A stretch of 26,368 nt of DNA from Schoenoplectus triqueter (lineage: Eukaryota > Streptophyta > Magnoliopsida > Poales > Cyperaceae). Numbering within the stretch: position 1 is the stretch's first letter; every line of letters begins with the position of its first letter. The DNA is taken from positions 1 to 26,368 of the forward strand of contig CAXKVV010000671.1 of NCBI GenBank assembly GCA_964058805.1. The letters are read 5' to 3'. Made by a program: the position numbers and the translations under genes. This document shows, piece by piece, positions 10,728 through 20,572 of the stretch. The notes beneath the pieces were generated by a model. It was given only the letters and a program-made list of their open reading frames with translations, was not told the origin of the DNA and searched no databases.

Positions 10728-10863
10728 TCAAGGCTCGTCTTGGTGGGTGGCTCTTTGTTTACCTTTGAAAAATTTCAAGGATGTGTAGCCGAATAAATGA
10801 AAATAAAATCAATGATTAATGATAAATCATAAGAAGAGGGAAGAAGAGAAAGCAAGGAAGAGA
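10728..10863 (+). other. Candidate polypurine tract region
   Basis: A 22-base purine run at 10831-10852, extended with two interruptions to about 10863, is followed by TG at 10864. Ty3/gypsy elements prime plus-strand DNA synthesis from such a tract immediately before the 3' LTR, which starts with TG. The position, just beyond the antisense gene start, fits, but without the paired LTR it is only a candidate. Confidence 0.35.
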
Positions 10864-11340
10864 TGGCCCACTAATCAGAAGAGGTCGCTGCCTAACCCCG
10901 GAACAAATCCATTAGTCCCACAAGGAAATATCAGGGTGAGAGACAAGGATATAAATACTCCACCACCTCCTACTCATTCGAGGTGGCTGACCCTCGGGAG
11001 ATTTCAGAGAGAGAAAATCTCCTGATGGGTCAGCCATATGATTACACTTTTTCTGACAAGTGGGACCCACCTGACAGTCCCTTGTAGATAGCTCTAATAA
11101 TATAAACCTAGCCTATCTGATGAATCATCCATGTGACCATTTTTCACTGACAGGTGGGCCCCACACCTTAGTGACCAACTATCAAAGGAGTCAGAGTTAA
11201 ACCCTAAGAATATGCCCTTGGAGCAAACCCTAAAAAGGAGCTGAAGCAGTACAATCCCTGTACCACATGAAATGATGTCAATGCCAAGCTAGTATTTTGA
11301 TGCAACTAGTCATGAGAAATTTCAAATGTGATTTTGCTTT

Positions 11341-11560
11341 CAAGGCTGACCTGGTGCCAAAGCTATGAGCAACCACCTAACCATGCTTTGATTTATGTCA
11401 ATTACTGATAAGTAGTCAGTTCTTTGACCAAGTCACCCTCATGTTAAGGGATTGAAAGTCAATTTCACAAGACTGATCAGGTGCCAAAGCTGGGAGCAAC
11501 CATCTGATCAAGTCTAGATTTGTATCAACTGTTGACATGTAATCAACTGTTGATCAGATC
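11341..11560 (+). repeat. ~127-bp imperfect tandem duplication
   Basis: GGTGCCAAAGCT at 11353 recurs at 11480 with similar flanks (GAGCAACCA after it in both). Copy 1 is about 11341-11434, copy 2 about 11467-11560. In copy 2, TGATCAGGTG can pair with the downstream CCATCTGATCA region; in copy 1 this pairing is mostly lost. Confidence 0.6.
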
Positions 11561-11970
11561 AAACCCTAATGAATATCAATATAAGTCTAATTGGTATTTA
11601 GTTAGGGTGGTTTCTGCAAGAGAGAGATAATTGGCAGAGACACAGAGCTACAATTGAAATCTGGGATTAATTCGGAGGAAGAAATAGGGTTTTATGGTTA
11701 AAAGAATTTTTAATTCAGAGAGACAGGGGTAAAAGTGGAATTAAAAATTACAGGGATGATCATCATGAATTTAGAGATTTTTGGTGAAAATTTCATAATT
11801 TTTGGATAAGTGGGGCTATCAAAATAAATTCAGGGAAGATAAACAGATTAAAAAAGGGGAGATCAAAGGCTGAGATTCAATCAAGGGCTCATCTGGGTAC
11901 AACTTGGGGACAGAGACTCATCTGGGTGCAAGCTGGGGAGAGAGAGTGTGTGAAGGGAGAGAGAGTGTGA

Positions 11971-12135
11971 CACGTGTCAGCATCTCACTGGGCCACCTCA
12001 TGCCACGTGTCAGCACCCCATTGGTCCACCTCAGCCATGTAGGCCCCACCACCATACTGACCTGACATGTGGGCCCCACCAACATGCCACGTGGCAGGCC
12101 ATGACAGGTCCACCTCATTACCCATAGGCCACATG
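11971..12135 (+). promoter_or_regulatory. G-box / ABRE cluster
   Basis: Three CACGTG cores lie at 11971-11976, 12004-12009 and 12088-12093, in the contexts ACGTGTC, ACGTGTC and ACGTGGC. These match the abscisic-acid response element core ACGTGKC bound by bZIP factors. They sit in a diverged repeat (CACGTG, then GTCAGCA or GGCAGG, then CCACCTCA). If this is the U3 of an LTR, the cluster would be its enhancer and would link transcription to drought or ABA signals. Function is inferred from motif alone. Confidence 0.45.
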
Positions 12136-13170
12136 GCAGCATGTTAGCAAAACACCTCAGCAAACCCTATCACACTTACTGCCACATGGCAATGTGCTAT
12201 TGGTCCAGTTAGGCAGCATGGGCCCCAGAGGTGACACATGGCCCTTATTAACAGAAGCCACCTCAGTATGGATTAATACCATAGCAGATGATTAATGGAT
12301 TAATTAAACAAGTGGACCTATCAGAGTGTGCCAAGTCAGATTAATTAGATTTAAGCAGGGAGTTAATCAATCCACAGCTGGACTAATGGGCCGAGATTCA
12401 TATACTTACATGTGGGGCCCATTTGTCAGGTTTATGAATGTATAGCTCACACAGGCAATCATGCACCAAGCTTATACACAGATCTAAACGGAAATTTAAA
12501 TCAAGAAGGAAAAGAGATGTGTACCTGGCTCACTTGTGTTGCGCCTCTGACTGTGGGTCCCACCTAGTTGTGGACTCTGTGCGCCAGGCGCACCTCCTTC
12601 CCTCTCTTCTCCTTCTCCCCTCCCTCTCTTCTTTGTTCTTCTCGACGAGGCAGAAGGCGCCATTAGAGGTGATCAAGCTCTCCAAAGCTCACAACTTCAA
12701 TTCCTTTCGCCTAGAGCTAGCCTATACATGAGAGAAGGTGTGTGAATAATCAGAATTGAAAAATAACAAATGAATAGGGTGATTGAAAGAGATGAATACT
12801 TCGGACAATCAATGAAGCACTTCAATTCTTGCTTCAAAATCCCAAATTGATGATGCAAACCTCCTCTACTCACTTAGGCGACACTGTGGATGAAGAAAGG
12901 AGCAGCAATTATGAGATGAATTGAAGTAATTGAGATGAAGTGATGAAATCGGGCAAATTGATGAAAATTGGAACCCTGTGCTGTAGACTCGAATTGACAA
13001 TGCTTGTAACCTCTATGTACCTACACGATGCTGTTTAGATGATGGAGATTATCAATTGGATGATGGAGATATGTCTTTGATCAAAGCTCACAATCGGGTG
13101 ATAGAGCTTTGAATTTTGGAGATGAACTACAATGGCAGAGAATAAATGAATGCTTTAGATGCATTGAATT
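12136..13170. other. Non-coding stretch
   Basis: Mixed-composition DNA with a pyrimidine-rich patch at about 12590-12645. No supported gene or RNA. It may be part of U3 of the candidate LTR. Confidence 0.4.
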
Positions 13171-13173
13171 GAG

Positions 13174-13181
13174 TATATATA
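13174..13181 (+). promoter_or_regulatory. Candidate TATA box
   Basis: TATATATA followed by GC lies about 1.1 kb after the G-box cluster. Transcription would start near 13205-13215, putting the three large hairpins in the 5' part of the transcript. It is an inference from sequence only. Confidence 0.4.
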
Positions 13182-13540
13182 GCATGTTTATATGCTCTAG
13201 AAGGTTCTAACAGCGAATGAAAAACGAGAGGCAAGTCAAACACAGTCAATGGTCAAAGGCTTGAGCTTTGGATTCTTTAGAGGGGGGCCCACATCACAAC
13301 AGAATGGATAACAGAATTGAAGAACCATGTTCATAGACCCAGCCAACTCAATCAATGGTGTTTAGATGGTGTATGGCTCTAATCTCTTGGTGCACCACTC
13401 CAATTGCTTATATAACCCGATTAATAGCACACACACAATACAACAGGCAAGATAGAGAAAAGAAACAGACTTTGAATTGCATATAGAGTTCAGAGAGAGA
13501 GAGAGCAAGAAAAGAGGCAAGAACCAAGAAGAAGATTCTG

Positions 13541-14037
13541 ATAGAATCGATTGATCTCAGTTTCAACTTGAGAACTCGATCTATTTGCTTCAATTGCTTG
13601 CTTAAAGGTAAGTTCTATACTTTATTCTCTGTTAATTAGAAGTTAGCAAGTCCAATTTTTGAAGATTATGAAGAAAGGATGTAATTATAATCAGATTTTG
13701 AGTATTAGCACAATATTGTGCCGTTTAATGAATTTTTTTCAATTTCTATTGATTTTCCTTTGATTTTCTTCCCTTTTTCATAAGATACAGAATCAATAAG
13801 ATTAAATCTTTCATTTTCTTTGATTAATTTCATATAAAACATGGCGAATTCCACTGTCAATTCGATTGATCTCAGTATTATACTTGAGAACTCGATAACA
13901 GTGGAGTTCATCGTCTAATTTCTCATTTTCAAACTCTAATTACGTTGGTTGTTATGCATACTACATGAGTTAGGGTATATACATTCATTCTAAATCGATT
14001 GATCTCAGCTAAAAGCTTGAGAACTCGATTAATTTAG
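13541..14037 (+). repeat. Three hairpins with a shared core and different arms
   Basis: Three copies of a core (TCGATTGATCTCA ... TTGAGAACTCGAT) lie at 13547-13580, 13862-13896 and 13994-14029. In each, TCTCA pairs with TGAGA and TCGA with TCGA. The outer arms differ but still pair: ATAGA/TCTAT (13541-13545, 13580-13584); a 12-base arm at 13846-13857 with 13898-13909 (one G-T pair); CTAAAT/ATTTAG (13990-13995, 14032-14037). The inner arms also differ and pair: GTT/AAC, GTA/TAC, GCT/AGC. The whole structures span 13541-13584, 13846-13909 and 13990-14037. The pattern indicates a maintained fold, most simply of a plus-strand RNA. Confidence 0.75.
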
Positions 14038-14829
14038 CGAGACAGTACTGTTATCGTGCCGCACCAGTTGAATACAGTTCTAAACTGAAGATTAGAGTAA
14101 AATTGTATACATAATTGAGTGTATTTTGATCGTAATGATTGTTATAGAGTTCCTTAAGTATATAAGTGGCATTGAAAGTGAATGAGAAGTTGAAATTTTG
14201 GATAAACTGCAATCGGTGTTGAGCGATACTGCACTGTACCCATTCTTATCCAATTATAATACGATTATCATTCAAAATCAGATGTATGATGTTAGCTTGA
14301 TCCATGCAAAAGTGTCAAACGATGCATTATGAACTTTAATTTGATAAGAATATTATCAAGATTCATCGTAATACATAGTTGTATCTTCGGTACCGAATTA
14401 TACTGTTATGCTTTGGGTAACATTTGAATTTGTGATGCTTTTGAGTCAATTTGTGTTGTAACAATCATGCTAATCTACATTAGTATACATATACGATATG
14501 AATAGAGAAGTTAATTGTCAAAAGCATCAACTAATTTCGCTGAATTAGCAAGAATTGAAACTCGGTACCGGTTGGTACCAAACCAACTCATATGGCATTG
14601 GTGCACAGCAAGAGCCACCGTATAGATCATTGATCAGGCCTCGTGGAACAATTTCCCGAGGAGAGACGACGTCGGAGGGATTATCTGATCGGAAGGAGAC
14701 GACCTCAGTCGCCGGGAACGCCGCCGGCATAAATCTTGAAGGCTCCATTGACCGGAGAGTCAACTAAACGCGTCAGCACGAGTATTGGCGCCCGAGCACG
14801 AATATTGAAGCGTACATACGAATCTTAGA
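14038..14829. other. Non-coding stretch with a GC-rich end
   Basis: AT-rich to 14550, then GC-richer DNA to 14772 that may be the end of the candidate LTR. At 14766-14808 a short unit (CACGAGTATTG, then CACGAATATTG) is duplicated. TGGCGCCC at 14786-14793 resembles the start of a primer-binding site, see findings. Confidence 0.35.
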
Positions 14830-15775
14830 ATGAATCGAACGCTTATAATAAAATATAGCTTAAATAAAATGATGAATGAATCTGGGCCTCTCATCTCATA
14901 TGATCTAATCTCAGAAAACAGATCCAACGGCCCAAACAAAAATAAGGGTTAATAAAGTTATGTGTTAATCTTCGTGCAGATCTAAAGGCCCAGATTGGGC
15001 CCAATAACTATTTAATAACAGAATATTGAAAGTATAGAGTAAATAAATCATTAGAAAATGTTTCTAAACTCCAAATTAACTCAAATTTGTGTCTAAAATT
15101 TCCTTATTTTTCATAGTATTTTTCTATATAATAATATTTTAGTTTTAAAAATATAATCATATCAAAACAATTTAAAAGCAAAAGATATTACATATATTGA
15201 TATATTTGACTTAGCTTTGACTTGTCATTTTAAATACTATAAAAATTCCAAAAATTCAAATAAAATCATAAATAATAATTGGACATGTCTTAATGATTTT
15301 TCTGGTGATTTTCCATAAAATAATAATGACAATAATAATATGCAATAATAAATAATGAGATTAGCTCTATTCTTTAATAAAAAAAAAGATAATAAATAAT
15401 AATATCAAATAAATATTATGATAATATTTTCTGTAAAAATGAAAAATATATAGATGTCTAAAATAAATAATATAATAATAAAATAGATTGTATCCCTTTG
15501 GTTGTTTTCTAAAATTTGAATAAAAATACAATAATAATGGGATAAATGTTGTTACTTTCTGCTTAAAAAAATATTAATAATGAGAATATTTTTGATGAAT
15601 AAAATACAATAAAAATAGTAGTTGTAATAAAGAAAATAATGAATTTCATCCTTTGTAATAATAATAATAGTAAAACAAAATCTTACATTTTTCTATAGAT
15701 AATAAATAGAAATAATAAAAAAAATATATATATAAAAACTATCATAAATAGAATAGAATATTAATAATGATTTCT
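14830..15775. other. AT-rich intergenic DNA
   Basis: Very AT-rich DNA with many AATAAT runs and faint older relatives of the repeat that follows (for example near 15233). No gene seen. Confidence 0.5.
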
Positions 15776-16160
15776 TTTAGCTATTATAAATCCTAAAAAT
15801 CAAAATAAAAATAATATAGCTAATTCATCTTTTGTTTTGTAAATGATTTCTATAAAATAAATAGTATTTCACAATAATAAAAAATATAATAATAAAATTC
15901 TATTACTTTGGCTATTATAAAAATTCTAGAAATTCAAATAAAAATTATAGCCAACTCATTTTCTATTATTTTGTTAGTGATTTTCTACAAAGTAAATAGA
16001 GTTTAGAAATAATAAAAATAGAATTCTACTACTTTAGCTATTATAAAATCCCAAAAATATAAATAAAATACTAGTTAATAGCTAACCCATTTCCTATTAT
16101 TTTTGTAAATAATTTTCTATAGAAATAAATAGAGTTTAAAAATAAAATAAATTCACCTTT
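15776..16160 (+). repeat. AT-rich degenerate tandem repeat, ~126-131 bp period
   Basis: Three units begin at TTTAGCTATTATAAA (15776), TTTGGCTATTATAAA (15907) and TTTAGCTATTATAAA (16033). They share ATAAATAGA-like blocks and then diverge. A weaker relative is visible near 15233, so the array was probably longer. No coding content. Confidence 0.6.
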
Positions 16161-16222
16161 ATAATAGAGATAATAATGAAAAATATTATGTAATAATCTT
16201 TTTTTACATTTTAGAGATGAAC

Positions 16223-16676
16223 AAATATGCTCACACAAGGGGTGTAGAGCAACATAGTGATTTTGCACAAGTAATGCAACATTTAGAACAATTAGTCGAG
16301 ACAAGAACATCTTGACGCTCGTTGAAGAATGACCAAAGCTGCGACATTAACATGGAGAGATATGTCGACTTTGAGGAAGAAGAACATTACGATGTCCGAG
16401 AGAAGTGACAACTTAATGACTCATTACCATGAACAAATGACTCATGACTAAATACGCTCACACAAGGGGTGTAGAGCAACATAGTGATTTTGCACAAGTA
16501 ATGCAACATTTAGGACGATTAGTCGGGACAAGAACATCTTGACGCTCATTGAAGAATAGTCAAGGCTGCGACATCAACATGAAGAGATATGTCGACTCCA
16601 AGAGATAAGAACATCACGATGTCCGAGAGAAGTGACATCTTGATGACTCGGTGTCATGAACAAGTAATTCATGACC
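16223..16676 (+). repeat. ~227-bp tandem duplication
   Basis: AAATATGCTCACACAAGG at 16223 recurs as AAATACGCTCACACAAGG at 16450. The copies are roughly 85-90 percent alike by eye and each holds short inverted repeats, for example CGACAT with ATGTCG in both copies and GATGTC with GACATC in copy 2. No reading frame is kept. Confidence 0.8.
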
Positions 16677-16748
16677 GTTTGAACTAGTAAGGCTGAACTC
16701 ATCCGTTGATAAGTTTGTCTTCTGGTTCATCTCCCGAGATTGTGAGAT

Positions 16749-17374
16749 TGAATCGTTCTATAGTAGATTCATCCACAAAACAGTGAATGTGAACCGTTCT
16801 GTAGTAGGTTCCTTCACTAACACATGCTTCAATGTTAAGCTGGCTCAGTGCTTCAGGTTTGACATTGTGTGCAATTGTGTTCCTAGGTTTATGAATCGGC
16901 TTAGTGCTTCGAATTCATGATCTAGAAGATCAGTGAGAAGAAATACGTGGGTCAAATCCACCCTTCTCCTGATTCACCAACCTCAAGATCAACCGGCTCA
17001 GTGCTTCGAGTTGTATTTTGTGTGATTGGTTGTTGACTAGTTAAGATTGAACCGCTCTGTAGTAGGTTTATCTTCTAGATCAACTGAGGTTGAGTCGTTC
17101 TGTAGTAGACTCACCTCAAGCCCCTCTGAAGAGATTAATCTGATCTGTAGTAAGGTTATTTCTCGAGGCGGTATAGACTGAACCGATCTGTAGTAGGTTC
17201 GTCTTTCATATGATCAATTGTGAACCGTTCTGAAGTAGGTTCATTTTCTAGATGAATTGAGGCTGAGTCGTTCTGTAGTAGACTCATCTTGAACCCCTTT
17301 GAAGAGATTAATCTGATCTGTAGTAAGGTTATCTCTCGAGGCGGTAAAGACTGAACCGATCTGTAGTAGGTTCG
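16749..17374 (+). repeat. Array of 23-nt hairpins with covarying 6-bp arms
   Basis: Ten units have the form 6-base arm, 11-base loop (consensus GTTCTGTAGTA), complementary 6-base arm. Starts: 16749, 16790, 17048, 17091, 17136, 17179, 17221, 17264, 17309, 17352. Arm pairs are TGAATC/GATTCA, TGAACC/GGTTCA (with GGTTTA and GGTTCG variants that still pair through G-T), TGAGTC/GACTCA and TAATCT/AGGTTA. Only the unit at 16790 has an unpaired outer base. Units 17091-17201 and 17264-17374 lie in a 173-bp duplication, so about seven are independent. A second class with loop GGCTCAGTGCTTC (16842, 16898 as GGCTTAGTGCTTC, 16995) also has differing complementary arms. Confidence 0.8.
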
Positions 17375-17379
17375 TCTTC
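17074..17379 (+). repeat. 173-bp tandem duplication inside the hairpin array
   Basis: TCTAGAT at 17074 recurs at 17247 and the following ~133 bases match closely, ending in GGTTCGTCTT in both. Each copy holds the hairpins TGAGTC, TAATCT and TGAACC in the same order. Confidence 0.85.
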
Positions 17380-17692
17380 CACGGAATCGACCTTTTTGTG
17401 AATTCAGACGACCACTTGACCATCATTTAACTATACTATTTGCTTCTCCCTTTTAAAGATCCAGAGGTGCCTCAAGGTTAGTAGCCCAGGGTAATTAACG
17501 GTGGGGGCTTGCGCCCACCGGAATCTACAAGAACTCACAATCACTAAAGACCCCCTAAATGTGCATCCAAATCTTTCTAAACGGCAGAATCAGCTGGCAC
17601 TTAACAGATGCATATTTGGTAGGGATCTCCGTGTCCTTCTTCCGCATCCCATCACCCAGCGGCGGTGCGGAGCGCGCGAAAAAGGGTCGCAC
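17380..17692. other. Junction between hairpin array and satellite
   Basis: A short stretch without a supported gene. A stem-loop (CGGTGGG 17499-17505 with CCCACCG 17514-17520) is the only structure noticed. Its role is unknown. Confidence 0.4.
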
Positions 17693-20046
17693 AGGCGCAA
17701 AACAAGAAAACGGGATCTGACGCCCCCGTTACCGCCGAAAATGAGTCCGGGGGCGCAAAACATGAAAACGGGACCCAACGCCCTCGGTATCGCCGAAATC
17801 GAGTCTGGGAGCGCAAAACGTGAAAACGGGACCCGACGCCCTCGGTACCGTCGAAAATGAGTCCGGGAGCGCAAAACGTGAAAACGGGACCCGACGCACT
17901 CGGTACTGCCGAAAATGCGTCCGGTAGCGCAAAACGTGAAAACGGGACCCGACGCCCTCGGTACCGCCGAAAACGAGCCCGGGAGCGCAAAACGTGAAAA
18001 TGGGCCCCGACGCCCTCGGTACCGCCGAAAACGTGACTGGGCGCGCAAAACGTGAAAACGGGTCCTTACGACCACGGTACCGCCGACACGAGTCCTGGTG
18101 CGCAAAACAAGAAAACGGGACTCGACGCCCCCGGTACCACCGAAAATGAGTCTAGGAGCGCAAAACGTGAAAACGGGACTTGACGCCCTCGGTACCGCCG
18201 AAAAAGAGTCCGGGAGCGCAAAACGTGAAAACGGGACCCGACGCCCTCGGTACCGCCCAAAATGAGTTCGGGAGCGCAAAACGGGAAAATGGGACCCGAG
18301 GCCCTCGGTACCGCCGAAAACGAGTCCGGGCACGCAAAACATGAAAACGGGACCCGACGCCCACGGTACCGTCGAAAACAAGTTCGGGAGCGCTAAACAT
18401 GAAAACGGATCCCAATGCCCTCGGTACCGCCGAAAATGAGTCCGGGCACGCAAAACATGAAAACGGGACCCGACGCCCTCGGTACCGCCGAAATCGAATC
18501 TAAGAGCGCAAAACGCGAAAACGGGACCCGACGCCCTCGGTACACCCGAAAATGAGTCCGGGAGCGCAAAACTTGAAAACGGGATCCGACGCCCTCGGTA
18601 CCGCCGAAAATGAGTCCTGGAGCGCAAAACGTGAAAACGGGATCCGACGCCCTCGGTACCGCCGAAAACGAGTCCTGGAGCGCAAAACGTGAAAATGGGC
18701 CCCAACGCGCTTGGTACCGCCGAAAACGAGTCCGGGCGCGCAATACATGAAAACGGGACCCGACTCCCACGGTACCACTGAAAATGAGTCCGGGCGCGCA
18801 AAATAGGAAAACAGGACCGGACGTAGTAGGTACCGCCGAAAATGAGTCCGGGAGCGCAAAACGTGAAAACGGGCACCGGACGCCCACGGAACCGCCGAAA
18901 ATGAGTCCGGATGCGCAAAACAAGAAAACAGGAACCGATGCCCTCAGTACCGCCGAAAATGAGTCCTGGCGGGCAAAACATGAAAACAAGACCTGACGCA
19001 AAACGTGAAAAACGGGACCTAAAGCCCTCGGTACCGCCGAAATCGAGTGCGGGAGCGCAAAACGTGAAAACGGGACCCGACGCCCTCGATACCGCCGAAA
19101 ATGAGTCCGGGCGCGCAAAATAAGAAAACGGGACCGGACGCCCCCGGTACTGCCGAAAACGAGTCCGGGAGCGCAAAACATGAAAACTGGACCCCGCGCC
19201 CTCGGTACCGCCGAAAACGAGTCCGGGCGCAAAACATGAAAACGGGACCCAACGCCCTCGGTACCGCCGAAATCGAATCTAGGAGCGCAAAACGCGAAAA
19301 CGGGACCCGACGCCCTCGGTACACCCGAAAATGAGTCCGGGAGCGCAAAACGTGAACACGGGATCCGACGCCCTCGGTACCGCCGAAAACGAGTCCTGGA
19401 GCGCAAAACGTGAAAACGGGATCCGACGCCCTCGGTACCGCCAAAAACGAGTCATGGAGCGCAAAACGTGAAAACGGGACCCGACGCCCTTGGTACCGCC
19501 GAAAAAGAGCCCGGGCGTGCAAAACATGAAAACGGGACCCGACGCCCTTGGAATCGGCGTAAATAAGTCCAGTCGCGCAAAACGGGAAGGGACGCCTCGG
19601 TATCGCCGAAAACGAGTCTGGGCACGCAAAACATGAAAACGGGACCCGACGCCCACGGTACCGCCGAAAACGAGTTCGGGAGCGCAAAACGTGAAAACGG
19701 GACCCGACGCCCTCGGTACCGCCGAAAACGATTCCGGGGGCACAAAATAAGAAAACGAAACCCTACGACCTCGGTACCGCCGAAAACGTGTCCGGGAGCG
19801 CAAAACGTGAAAATGGGCCCCGACGCCCTCGGTACCGCCGAAAACGAGTCTGGGCGCGTAAAACATGAAAACGGGACCGAACGCACCAGTTACCGCCGAA
19901 AATGAGTCCGGGAGCGTAAAACGTGAAAAACGGGACCCGACGCCCTCGGTACCGCCGAAAACGAGTCCGGGAGCGCAAAACGTGAAAACGGGAAGGGACG
20001 CCTCGGTACCGCCGAAAACGAGTCCGGGCGCGCAAAACGTGAAAAG
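17693..20046 (+). repeat. CpG-rich 58-bp satellite array, about 40 units
   Basis: Units of 58 bases repeat head to tail with small changes. Each usually contains CGGTACCG (a KpnI-type palindrome), GAGTCCGGGAGCGC and AAAACGTGAAAACGGG. The typical unit has about nine CpG sites, far above the flanks. Frequent variants swap CG for TG, as in AACGAGT and AATGAGT. A few units are shortened (near 18998 and 19560). The minus strand of the unit has no stop triplet in any frame, so long minus-strand frames up to 528 codons arise by chance and are not called genes. Confidence 0.9.
18423..19460 (+). repeat. Higher-order duplication within the satellite, displaced ~779 bp
   Basis: A distinctive unit pair (AAATCGAATCTA then GGTACACCCG) at about 18490-18550 recurs at about 19270-19330, followed in both by units carrying GGGATCCGACG and GAGTCCTGGAGC. 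The block of roughly 250 bases was copied within the array, by unequal exchange or amplification. Confidence 0.7.
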
Positions 20047-20572
20047 ACTTAATAAAAAAACTTAATATGATCTTTATATTAATATTTTATATACATATTT
20101 TTATATAAAATAATATGATGCATAAGATATTTATTTTTATTTTTTCATTTAAAAATATTGACAAAGTTTCTATTTGTTTAAATATTTTTTTATGTCTGAA
20201 AAGCTTATGCTTTTTTAAAAAATGTACTCTTAGTGCAATTTTTACAATTAATTGATTATTTTATAATAATCAAATCATATAATTAGAATATTTTTAGCTT
20301 TAGAAAAGCAACTTTCAAATATGATATGATATAATATTAACGTCTCTAAATGAAATATGAAATTATAAAAATTCTCGATCTAATGATAAAAATGGCTGGA
20401 TTACCTCCGGGAGAGATGAAGTATTACCCAGCTTTCATTGCTTTGTCCCTTCGCGCCTTGACGCTGCGCGCCTTATTTTTTTTCCAAGAAATTAGGTATT
20501 CCGCGGGTGAATATTTACTGTTTTCTTTTTCATTTATTTCTCTCATTCATAGGTTTAATTCATGACTTTCAG
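20047..20572. other. AT-rich flank with a short GC-richer insert
   Basis: Sharp drop in GC right after the satellite. At about 20390-20500 a GC-richer patch (TTCGCGCCTTGACGCTGCGC) stands out. A pyrimidine-rich tract before 20572 fits an intron end. Confidence 0.4.

Larger units (their letters stand above)
1..10863 (+). mobile_element. Ty3/gypsy LTR retrotransposon, Tat lineage, internal region (5' part outside the window)
   Basis: The interval holds, in order, a protease tail, an acidic and zinc-knuckle-like region, reverse transcriptase, RNase H, a second archaeal-type RNase H, integrase, a spacer with a tandem duplication, and an antisense plant mobile domain gene. The second RNase H between RNase H and integrase is the hallmark of the Tat lineage of plant Ty3/gypsy elements. 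The 5' LTR, primer-binding site and most of gag-protease lie before base 1. The right end is set at a purine-rich stretch (22 uninterrupted purines at 10831-10852) that could be the polypurine tract; this border is an inference because the matching LTR is not in the window. Confidence 0.85.
10864..14772 (+). other. Candidate 3' LTR (about 3.9 kb), unpaired in this window
   Basis: The stretch starts with TG after a purine tract and could end with CA at 14771-14772. It has LTR-like architecture: G-box/ABRE motifs near 12.0 kb, a TATA box at 13174, and structured DNA after it. A strong donor-like AAAG|GTAAGT lies at about 13604-13612. No coding frame is convincing; an unrecognised 97-codon frame at 12438-12731 and a 70-codon frame at 14555-14767 show no family. 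Both ends are guesses, because the other LTR lies outside the window. Confidence 0.3.

Noticed and set aside
12438..12731. 97-codon plus-strand frame
   Set aside because: Basic N-terminus and Leu/Ser-rich end come from pyrimidine-rich DNA; no recognisable family, no splice or promoter support.
16749..17374. tRNA genes or tRNA-derived SINEs in the hairpin array
   Set aside because: GGTTCGT resembles a T-loop, but no acceptor stem, D-arm or anticodon arm can be built around it.
17590..19176. 528-codon minus-strand frame (and 337-, 222- and 195-codon neighbours)
   Set aside because: They are read-through of the 58-bp satellite, whose minus strand has no stop triplet in any frame; three frames are open at once.
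17693..20046. CRISPR-like array
   Set aside because: Units abut head to tail with no unique spacers, and the DNA is eukaryotic.
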